The position numbers were made by a program, and so were the translations under genes. A stretch of DNA of 64,000 bases, taken from assembly GCF_001625195.1 (NCBI RefSeq), contig NC_054389.1, forward strand, positions 3,840,520 through 3,904,519. The letters run 5' to 3'. A model generated the notes under the pieces. It was not told where the DNA came from. It did no database searches and saw only the letters and a program-made list of their open reading frames with translations. Within the stretch, counting starts at the first letter, position 1, and each line of letters begins with the position of its first letter. Source of the DNA: Drechmeria coniospora. Taxonomy: Eukaryota; Ascomycota; Sordariomycetes; Hypocreales; Ophiocordycipitaceae. Below are positions 55,963 to 64,000 of this stretch, piece after piece.

Positions 55963-57684
55963 TCAGCATTTTACAGGGTGCACCCTGTGACGGTCCCGGC
56001 GATGTTCGGTGCCGGCGACGGAGGAGGAGGATGAGCCCGAGTAGGCGTCGTAGGGACGAGTGGGCGTCTGGGAGAGCCTCGATTCGTCGAGCAGCAGTCT
56101 CGCAATGTCCATCTCGCCGCCCAACAAGTGAGGCCCGTTGAGCTCGGCAAACTCAAAAGTGGCGGGTGAGGGGGTGTGACCGTACTCTAGCATCTGCAAC
56201 GGCCACGAGCTCAGGTCCTCCTTGGAGCTGCTGTGGCTTATCGGCTGGTTTCCCGACGTCGACGGCGGCGGCGGCTTGAGCGAGTCACCGATGGACAGGG
56301 TGACGGACGGCTCGAGGGTGTCGTTGCCCCGGCCGTCGTCCTTGGCCGAATGGAAGGTGCATTTTTCGATGCGTTGAAATACGGCGGGATACTTGTTGCG
56401 CACTCGGTCGCGCAGGTCCGTCGGCTGCCTGCTCGAGAGGTGATATCGGGGATCTCGCTGGATCTTGGACCAAGCAGGGCCGTATATGTCGAGGCCTTCG
56501 AGTATTTCACGGTCGTCTTGGTCCGAGAACGGTCGCCTCTCCCGCCGCGGCGACTTCTTGAAGGGGCCGTGTATGCCGAGCTCGGCCAGATCCTCCACCT
56601 TCTTCCGGTGTGCCCGACTCTTCTTCTTCGGCGGACGGTCGGCCTCGTGCGGCGGACTCTGGCTGTCGGCCGGCGGCTGCGCGTCTTCCTCGATGAGAAT
56701 GTTCTCCGAGTGGAGGCCCTTCCTCGCCTTCCCCGCCGTCGGCCGTCTCGAAGCGGCCGGGGGCGGCAACGTCGGCTTGGGAACGCCCGACGGCTCGCAG
56801 AGCTCGGCCGGGCAGCAGGTTCTGAACCTATCCTTGAGGTCGCCGGGGGTGCGATGGTTGAAGGTAAAGTCGCGGTCCTCGATGATGCTTGTCCACTTCC
56901 CGACGCCGTATCGGCTCACGCCGAGGAGAAGATGCCTCGTCTCCTCCTCGGTCCACTTCTTCCGCGGCTTCGTCGCTCGTTTCCGCGTCTTGCGTCCGCA
57001 CCGTTCGACGTCGGGCGAGGACGGAGGGGCGTTGTTGGCCTTGTCTCCCGATTCGCGAGCGAAGTCGGGTGGCAGGTTCGGCTGGCCCATCTCGGCATCG
57101 CAGTAGGAGCCAAAGGCAATTGGCGGAAACATGGCGGCATGGGGTGGAGGCTCGTGCAGGCCGTTGATGATGGGCGGCACCGCAGGCGCCTGCTGGGCCG
57201 CCATCTGCTTCATCAACGGCTGCGGCAGCTGGACAAAGTCGTCCTTGGCGCCGCCGACGCTTCGTTTCTTGCTCCAGCCATCGTCGAAGGCGTCGGACGG
57301 TTCGTTGAGGATGATGGAGTGTGCGTGGGGCGATGCCGTGTCGAGAGCATCCATGTAGCTCAGGAGCATCCGCAGAGGGTGGGAGGCTGCCCATCGACCG
57401 CCGTCCTCGCGTCGAGCCGCGGCGGTTGGATCATCGATGAGGGAGGAGAGAGGGTTGCTGGCGGCGGCGAAGACGGCCGAGTCGGCCCGGTGGCTCGCCT
57501 CCAGCTCGATGGGCGGTAGCGGGCGATCCGAGGAGGATGTCGACGTCGTCGTCGTCGAGGAGGAGGAGGAGGAGGTCGGCAGGGTCAGGGCATGGAGAGG
57601 CGGCAGGTCAGGGTGCTGGATCTGACTTTGGGGCGTCGTCGAGTCATTCAAGAGATGGATAAGGCGCGGCTCTATGGTGGCCAT
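55963..57684 (-). CDS. Two-telobox Myb DNA-binding protein (Teb1/Tay1-like), 573 aa
   Basis: This single-exon gene encodes a protein with two Myb/SANT repeats separated by a basic linker. Repeat 1 lies at about 242-295 (KKWTEEETRHLLLGVSRYGVGKWTSI, ending with the telobox-type DLKDRFRT). Repeat 2 lies at about 381-437 (RRPFSDQDDREILEGLDIYGPAWSKIQ, ending TDLRDRVRNKYP). A KKKSRAHRKK stretch between them may act as a nuclear signal. This two-telobox layout is that of S. pombe Teb1 and Yarrowia Tay1, which bind TTAGGG-type sequence. The N-terminal 230 and C-terminal 130 residues are low-complexity. A telomere-repeat or promoter-binding role follows from family knowledge and is not proven here. 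Confidence 0.87.
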   Translation of the reverse strand: MATIEPRLIHLLNDSTTPQSQIQHPDLPPLHALTLPTSSSSSSTTTTSTSSSDRPLPPIELEASHRADSAVFAAASNPLSSLIDDPTAAARREDGGRWAASHPLRMLLSYMDALDTASPHAHSIILNEPSDAFDDGWSKKRSVGGAKDDFVQLPQPLMKQMAAQQAPAVPPIINGLHEPPPHAAMFPPIAFGSYCDAEMGQPNLPPDFARESGDKANNAPPSSPDVERCGRKTRKRATKPRKKWTEEETRHLLLGVSRYGVGKWTSIIEDRDFTFNHRTPGDLKDRFRTCCPAELCEPSGVPKPTLPPPAASRRPTAGKARKGLHSENILIEEDAQPPADSQSPPHEADRPPKKKSRAHRKKVEDLAELGIHGPFKKSPRRERRPFSDQDDREILEGLDIYGPAWSKIQRDPRYHLSSRQPTDLRDRVRNKYPAVFQRIEKCTFHSAKDDGRGNDTLEPSVTLSIGDSLKPPPPSTSGNQPISHSSSKEDLSSWPLQMLEYGHTPSPATFEFAELNGPHLLGGEMDIARLLLDESRLSQTPTRPYDAYSGSSSSSVAGTEHRRDRHRVHPVKC

Positions 57685-60600
57685 GTTTGCGCAACCGACG
57701 ATGCCGGAAACTCAAGCGACAGCGCAGGGAGACGAAAACTGGACAGGGTGCAGGACCAGCAGACCGGCCAGGGCCGACATGTCCCCACGAGGCCGTGTCG
57801 AGTCTGACCAGCAGCGCAATGAAAGGAGGAGGGTCTGGCTCGGAACTGGCAGTGGTGACGGAGCCAGCGATGGGGCAAGAGCAAGAAAAGGAAGAGATGT
57901 GCGTGGTCGACGATGGTGCCGGTGCGTGGGAAGTGCTGGTTCTCGGCGTCCTCGAGGATGTCCTTGGATCTTGGAAGAAGGTGGTCAGCGGTGGTGCCCC
58001 ATCAAGTATATGTATCATAGGAGGTAGGGAGTACAAGTACGGAGTGCTGGTGCTGCATTACGGAGTAAGTACGGAGTACCGAGTACTGCAACGCAAGTAC
58101 CATGTTGTGCAGCACGGAGAACAAGTACAAGTACTTGCATGCAAAGAAGTGTACTTGCAGTACGGAGTACTGTACTGTACTCTGTCCAGAACGGAATATA
58201 CTTTGGTGCAGCAGTAAGTAGACTCCGTACTCCGTGCTTGGGGCAAAGGTATCGGTACGTAAGCTCCTTTACATACTTACGTACCAGGTACTTGCTTGGA
58301 TCTGCCGTGCCTCAGCTAGGTTGGTACGTACCTGACGGTGTGCCGCTAATTACTCACTTCCACTTAAGTATATGTACACGGTACCGGTGAAGTTGGGTAT
58401 CGGCGATTAGGCGGCCATCGCAGTACCAATAATACCGGGTACCTAGTAGTAATACCAGGTAATAATAGTTGCAAATGCATGTACAAGTACTTGTACCTAT
58501 TTACAACGTACAGTATTACTGTACTTACGTGTACGGAGTACTTACTTGGGTACGTGCATGGTACTACAGTACGGAGTACTCCGTACAGTATTTAATACTT
58601 AGGTTGGTAGGCGCGCATTAATATTGATTGTAAGTACGTAAGTAAGTACGGAGTAAGTATTCCGTACTGTACTGTACCTGTAGATGTACACGTAAGTACC
58701 TGTGCTTCCCTATGCCACTGGACGGGTCGGAACGGACATTCACGTGAAACCAGGCCTTCTCATCACATGTCTTTGGTCACCGTTCGTCCGGACTCCCTCG
58801 TACCCCGTACCTGCATGTACTGTACAGTACTGTATCTGTAAATGGGTTGTCTTTTCCGCTGTCCTTTGACCAGTCTTACTAATGGTTATTGCATTGTATG
58901 AGCAACTAGAAATTGTTGGGGCTTCGGGCTTCCCTTGCCACGTCAATCAACGGCATGCCAATGTTTGGTGCGCTTGCCAGTGCCAGCTGGGCACAAGGCA
59001 CCTACAATATGGGTGTCCGACCGAACACACGTAAGTACTTGCACAGGCACGAAGTGCGTAGAAAGGAATACCTACTGTCCAAGTAAGTGTACTGTACATG
59101 TACATGTACTCGTACTACACAGGCCCAATCCATCAAAGCAAACGTACTGGTACGTCCAAGTACATGTTAGTGGATGCGTATCCTGCAGCACATGTACTTG
59201 CAGTATTCCTCAACTCTGTTCCTATCTAGTAGTTGTCCACGAGTCTCGGCGAACACTGGAGTCCACCTCACTGTCCTGCTTGCGTCCTCTTTGGTGCTTT
59301 GCAAGCACCTGTACGTTGATTTGGGCACAGTTGGGCTGCCGTTGTGGTACCGCGCGCGGAGTGCCAGCTATCGGAGTTGAGTGACAGCCTCTACACTGCA
59401 CAGCCAGGGACGGAATGTTTTCACGTAGTAAGTTGGAAGGCAGCGACGCCAACAGGTCGCGGCTGCATCCGCATTCCCGTTGATTGATCACCGTGAGCAC
59501 CGTGAGACGGCGGCAGTCGATCGGATCATGCCATGCCAGCTACTTGCATGCATTACTTGCCGTCCGTCCGCCCGTCCTGTTGGGCGACAGCCATTACCCT
59601 GTACCTAGGACTGTAGACCCACCGAATGCTTGCTGCAGTTTATTAGTATACGAGTACAACTAAAGGTACATGATGTGACTTGGGTACCCAGACCTTGGTA
59701 GAGGTAATTAGTACTGTACTTGCTGTAAATGGACCTCGTGTGAAACAACACCTAGGTGTATCTGTCCCTGAACTGTACTGTAGGTACTGTACATGCACGC
59801 ACAGAGTACTACTTATGTTGGTGTGCTATAAGTGTGCATCAATAGCAAGCACATGCCATGCGAGAGCCGGCGATTGTATCCCCGGCTGCCGCTAAAGCTC
59901 CGACCCCGGTCGCTTCCAGAGCAGATGCCGTTCCGATCCTCATTTCCCTCACAAGTTAGTACGGAGTACGGAGCAAGTACACTCAAGTACAGTAAAAGTG
60001 GTATTTGAAGGTGCAGCACTCCGTACTCCGAATATTAATAATACTTACTCCGTACCTACGTCCATGTACTTGAATGTACCCATGTACGGAGTACTCCGTC
60101 CTCCGTCCTCCGTTCTCAAGTGCAGTGTTACAAGTAAGCACAAGCACACCGTACTGTACATATACATGTACAAGAAGCACTCCAGTGCTATTAGTGAATA
60201 ATACCGCTGTATCCGTACGGAGTAATAATATTCAATGTCCATCGACTTGACCTTGTTCTTTTCGCTTCCTCTCGGCTGTCCCGTCCGTGTTTGGGTCGAA
60301 CCCACCCCCTCCTTTTTCGTCGTCATAGCCTCAGCTCTGCCGTCCATCCCTCCTCGGGTGCTGTTCACCGACATCGTCGAGTCATTTCGCGGTCCGTCCA
60401 CATGGTTACCGAGCCTGTTATCCCCTCGCCCCCTCACTCCAAGTAAGTATTATTGGGGAATGAAGTAGTACATACTACATGGTATCAGAAATAAGGTGTA
60501 CACGTAGTACTGATGATCCAAGTGCAAGTACATGTGCTCTGTACGGAGCGCTCGCATGTGTATACCGAGTATTACAGTACAACTACAGTACTGTACATGC

Positions 60601-61016
60601 ACGTGCACGTGCACATGGACTTACAGCACGCTTCCGCCAGCATTGATTATGTATGCCTGCTTGGATTAGTACCTAAGTAATAATTACATACTTAATTAAG
60701 TAGTAATACCTGGTATGCTGTACAAATACATGCGAATATACAACTATTACTCCATACGGATTACATCAACTCCCTGTTGTTTCGACCACCAGTTCTAGCA
60801 TCACCATTTTTCACGACCTCATTCATTGGTGGAATCGGTATTATCAGTATTTTCTCAAGTCTTCTTCTCACTCCCTGCTCGCAGCACACAACTACTCTAC
60901 GCCTGCATGCACCGGACCGTCGGCGACGGCCATTGGTCCACGCTTTCAGATGCCGACTTCGCACTCTGCCGATCCCCCGCTGGCCACGGCGGTCCAATCG
61001 ATCGTCGACGACGGCA
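57685..61016. other. Gene-poor region of 3.3 kb with GTAC-word clusters
   Basis: GTAC words are dense at 58020-58700, 59030-59170, 59650-60240 and 60430-60760. They include an exact TACGGAGTACTCCGTA at 58570-58585 and a one-mismatch copy at 60084-60099. No gene was recognised. Confidence 0.55.
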
Positions 61017-62615
61017 TCAAGTTCCTGACCAGTGCGGATCCGACAGATACATGTACGGGTAAGCCAGGTGCCGACGGTAGCGGGAAGCCATCTCGCCGCT
61101 CACCCACTGCCCCCATTGCCTCAGAATACCCTCTCGTTCGTGAAGCAACGACCACGCCCGCTGCCTATACATGAGGATGAAATGAGCGTGGTATGCGTCC
61201 CCCAACATGAACCAGGGTGTTTGGTTCCCGCTCGCATCAAGGCTGCCCCAGTTACCATGCATGACCGCCTCCGAGACTGACCGCCAGGGAGGAAAGGTAG
61301 GCGCCAGTTGGCGCGGTGATGAAAAGAAGAATGGCTTGCCATCACTCTTGATCCCGGTCATGACGAATTCGACAAAGGCTCTGCAATGCTCGGCTCCAGA
61401 CTGAAGGAGATGTTGGACTCGGTCAAGGCCCCAGAGGCTGATGGAATAGGTCCAGGGACTCGAGCCGACCTGGGACAATGACGGGCTCGAAACAACAAAG
61501 CAGGGCCGCCGTTGCAAGGACAGCATCATCCAAGAATCCGCGACCAGCTCGCCGCCGCATTCGTTAAATGGCAAGAGAGGGGCCGCCTTCCCCTTGCCGG
61601 AGCCTTCGCTCTTGAGCCGAGCCGAGATGGCGACGTAGAGGCCGTGAATGTACTCTAGAACGCACTGCACCGACTCTGTATCCCGACCGGTCGAGCGCCT
61701 GCGTTGATACCTATCCAGCATGTCCCAGCTCCAGGCGGGTAGCGTGCCTGGCTTGTCCCACACGCTGGGCCGCATGTCAACAGTCGCCGAGCATCGTGTG
61801 TACATCTTGCACAGCAGCTCGTATCGAAGGAAGGCGCGGAAGAAGCGTCGTCGTTCCGACCCTCTCAGCGAGCCAAAGCGGACGACACCTTTGCCCTCGC
61901 CCTCGACGGCACGCAGAGACTCGTGGCACCAGTTGGGTAGCTGTCGATAGGCCTGCCACTGATAGGAACTCGTCGCTTTGCCGAGGAAATCGTTGATGAA
62001 GAGGCGAAGCTGCCGATGGAGCCGACCGAGTTTCCTCAACAGGCACGATTGCTCGCCACGCCGCCGTGTCGAATCGGGAAGTGTGCCGGCGGCCCAGGAT
62101 ATGAGGTGGTGATGGACCAGATTCGCGTACTCGGCCCCGTCCGCCGTCCCGTCTCTGTCGGGAAAGAGGACAACGGCTGTGGCGTCGTGCAATAGATCCC
62201 CCGGAAACTCCTTGGGAAGAAAATGCTCCCAAATCGTAGTCTCGAACTTGGCGCGCAGCCCAAGGATGGCGGGAGATGCGTAGCTCCATCGAACCAGATC
62301 GCTGTACGTGTCTGCCTGTAGGACCATGGCGAGTTGCATCTCCGCCGGGAGCTTGTCGAACGGATCCGTCCCATCCATCTTCCTTTTTTCTGGCGTCCCT
62401 TTCACTCTCCTAGCGCTCGCCATTCTTTTTTCCATCTCTGAAACCGAATCGATCGGCGGTTGGTCACTTGGAGATGCCACCGAGGCCTGCGTAGGAGGGT
62501 CGAGGTTTGGGTGCAACGGCAAGAACAAGGATTGAAACCAGCCGCCGGCATTTGACAATAAATAAGTGTGCAGGAGCCGAACAAGCTTTGCATTCATCCG
62601 GGGATCAGTCATCAT
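61017..62615 (-). CDS. Uncharacterised F-box-like fungal protein, 532 aa
   Basis: This is a single open frame with a start at 62615; an alternative in-frame Met at residue 61 is possible. Residues about 85-130 (DPFDKLPAEMQLAMVLQADTYSDLVRWSYAS) resemble the degenerate F-box found at the start of many expanded Pezizomycotina proteins. Long helical, Trp- and Arg-rich sequence follows (WEHFLPKEFPGDLLHD, LRGSERRRFFRAFLRYELLC). The C-terminal part (LLHEREGILRQWGQWVSGEMA) has no named domain. A substrate-adaptor role for SCF ubiquitin ligases is possible only if the F-box binds Skp1, which cannot be judged. Members of this group have usually no known function. Confidence 0.75.
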   Translation of the reverse strand: MMTDPRMNAKLVRLLHTYLLSNAGGWFQSLFLPLHPNLDPPTQASVASPSDQPPIDSVSEMEKRMASARRVKGTPEKRKMDGTDPFDKLPAEMQLAMVLQADTYSDLVRWSYASPAILGLRAKFETTIWEHFLPKEFPGDLLHDATAVVLFPDRDGTADGAEYANLVHHHLISWAAGTLPDSTRRRGEQSCLLRKLGRLHRQLRLFINDFLGKATSSYQWQAYRQLPNWCHESLRAVEGEGKGVVRFGSLRGSERRRFFRAFLRYELLCKMYTRCSATVDMRPSVWDKPGTLPAWSWDMLDRYQRRRSTGRDTESVQCVLEYIHGLYVAISARLKSEGSGKGKAAPLLPFNECGGELVADSWMMLSLQRRPCFVVSSPSLSQVGSSPWTYSISLWGLDRVQHLLQSGAEHCRAFVEFVMTGIKSDGKPFFFSSPRQLAPTFPPWRSVSEAVMHGNWGSLDASGNQTPWFMLGDAYHAHFILMYRQRAWSLLHEREGILRQWGQWVSGEMASRYRRHLAYPYMYLSDPHWSGT

Positions 62616-63396
62616 TGGCTTAGCTTGCCCCCCAAGGCAGACAATTTCACTTCGAATTTAGCGTTGCAGATTGCAAGCGTCCAGAGGTTGGCCCCAGGTG
62701 GTTGACATCACTCCGGCGCCGACGTCGACGTTGGAGGGCTCAAGATTGGACCCGGGGAGGAAGCAAAGGTCTGAAGCAGCAGACGTTCACAGGAAGGAGT
62801 GCGGAAGGACATCCAACCATTCGTTTTGATTCGATACCAATGAGCCATTTACGTATTGGATCGAAACCGCGTGGAAGCGAGAGTCCAGGTGGGCGTCATC
62901 GATGTCGATGGTGATTGATGGAGAGAGAATCAACGCCGGCCGCTGGGTTCCCGTCGCGCCGCAGTGCGTTTGCGAAGAAATCGTATAAAAATGACATAGA
63001 TATTTCGGGAAATGTTTTTGGACCATATTCGAGGATAGACAACCGGAGAGAGACAATTGTTGCTGAGGCATACGAAGGTGTACATCTGGGCGCACCATAA
63101 TCCTGAGGCACCAACTTGCGCTGTACATGTACGAGTGAATACTATTATTACAGTATTATACAAGGAACCCAACAAGCGCAGCACAGTCACCTCAGCACTT
63201 GCGCCGTCGTGAGGTACTTGCTCCTTGGTATCCATCCCACGTGCTCTGCACCTGCTCCCTCCGCACACCGACTATTTTCAACCCAATCGCATCTCCATCC
63301 ATTTCCCTGCCTCATTGTCGCCTCTCTCTCTTGCCCATCTCGAATGAACCGTTGCCGAACCCGTGCCGAATCTAGTCATCATCCTGAGGCACATCC
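62616..63396. other. Divergent intergenic region F-box gene / DUF7704-like gene
   Basis: This is the shared upstream region of two divergent genes. The right part (63240-63396) is pyrimidine-rich and probably a leader. No gene was recognised. Confidence 0.45.
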
Positions 63397-64000
63397 ATGG
63401 CTTCCTCCCTGCCCTTCATCCCTCGGGTGGTATTCACCGTCATCGAGCCTGTATCGCTGTGAGTTCACTTCCGCCTTTGACCTCGTCAACCGACCGCTAC
63501 CTGGTCGACAGATTGCTTAGTTGATGAATGATGGCAGCCTCGCAGGCTTCGTCGGCGCCGTCCACGATCCCGCCTGGTTCGTCGCCGAGCAGGTGCCCCA
63601 AGCGATCCCGCCGCCTGCGGCCGCCTCCTTTGTCCCCGTGAGCAGCCTCGTCATTGGCTGGCAGCTCGGGAACATGTATCTGCTCGTCGGCCTCGTCGGC
63701 CTCGCCGTCCTGCTCTCCACCTCCGAGGTCAAGGTCGTCCGCAACTACCTCGTCGCTCTCTGGATCGGCGACATTGGCCACGTAGCCGCGAGCTGTTACG
63801 GCTTGGGCCGCGAGCGCCTCGTCCATCCCTCGACATGGAACGCCATGGCCTGGGGAAACATTGCAGTGACGGTCGGTTCAACCCACCTCTTTCTGTCTCC
63901 TTGTCCGCCGCCGTGATGCTCACACGTGCTACGTCGACAGCTCTTCTTGTTCCTGACGCGCTCGGCCTATTTCCTGGGTGCCTTTGGTCCCGACAGGCCA
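63397..64000 (+). CDS. DUF7704-like four-helix membrane protein, N-terminal part (cut by window edge)
   Basis: Exons are 63397-63458, 63538-63871 and 63941 past the right edge, with GT-AG introns of 79 and 69 bp and matching phases. The product begins MASSLPFIPRVVFTVIEPVS, a typical start for this fungal family, and continues LLAGFVGAVHDPAWFVAEQV. Hydrophobic helices follow (SLVIGWQLGNMYLLVGLVGL, VVRNYLVALWIGDIGHVAAS, AMAWGNIAVT-LFLFLTRSAY). The function of the family is unknown. It resembles small fungal integral membrane proteins of unknown location. At least 152 residues are visible. Confidence 0.82.

Noticed and set aside
60285..60310. GGGTTCGACCC-like T-loop on the - strand, possible tRNA
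   Set aside because: No 5-bp T stem, anticodon arm or acceptor stem could be folded around it.

Overview
The window is from a filamentous ascomycete. Genes are compact, with spliceosomal introns of roughly 50-250 bp that often show a CTAAC-type branch site 10-20 nt before the AG. Coding regions are GC-rich with C/G-ending codons. The gene set includes an RNA-silencing RdRP, CHS5/exomer, an OPT transporter, a WASP/Las17 homologue, a two-telobox Myb protein and a DUF7704-like membrane protein. The sequences resemble Sordariomycetes, most likely Hypocreales; that placement is inference from remembered family sequences, not a search.

Layout, left to right: 5' part of the XPF/RAD1 nuclease gene (-, cut by the left edge); a tiny two-exon gene (+); LAS17/WASP (+, with a frame break in a C8 run and a GC-AG last intron); translation factor eIF1A (-); an unrecognised, probably mitochondrial protein (+); a diaminopropionate ammonia-lyase-like/M20 peptidase fusion whose M20 half is decayed (-); a small secreted cysteine-rich protein (+); a heavily deleted ABCC/MRP-type transporter pseudogene (-); a transcription factor combining a Cys6-like cluster, a KN homeodomain and C2H2 fingers (+), with a short decayed partial copy about 2.6 kb downstream; CHS5 (+); a short-chain dehydrogenase (-); a long RdRP (+); CBP4 (+); a gene-poor stretch of about 6.4 kb; an OPT oligopeptide transporter (+); NAC-beta/EGD1 (+); tRNA adenosine deaminase TAD1 (-) divergent from RPL24 (+); a peroxiredoxin (-); RPS4 (-); a Teb1/Tay1-like telobox protein (-); an F-box-like protein (-); and the 5' part of a DUF7704-like membrane protein (+, cut by the right edge).

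The genes form no obvious single pathway. Core housekeeping genes (ribosome, translation, DNA repair, mitochondrial assembly) form GC-rich islands. The islands are separated by long intergenic tracts rich in short GTAC-type words, above all TACGGAGTA/TACTCCGTA, including five exact copies of the 16-bp palindrome TACGGAGTACTCCGTA. The tracts also hold several minisatellites and a long ACTC microsatellite. The region from 10 to 26 kb is the most dynamic part: a decaying fusion gene, a candidate effector, an ABC-transporter relic and a degenerate gene copy. No tRNA, rRNA, CRISPR array or intact transposon was recognised.

Intron boundaries were deduced by hand from splice signals, phase and family conservation.
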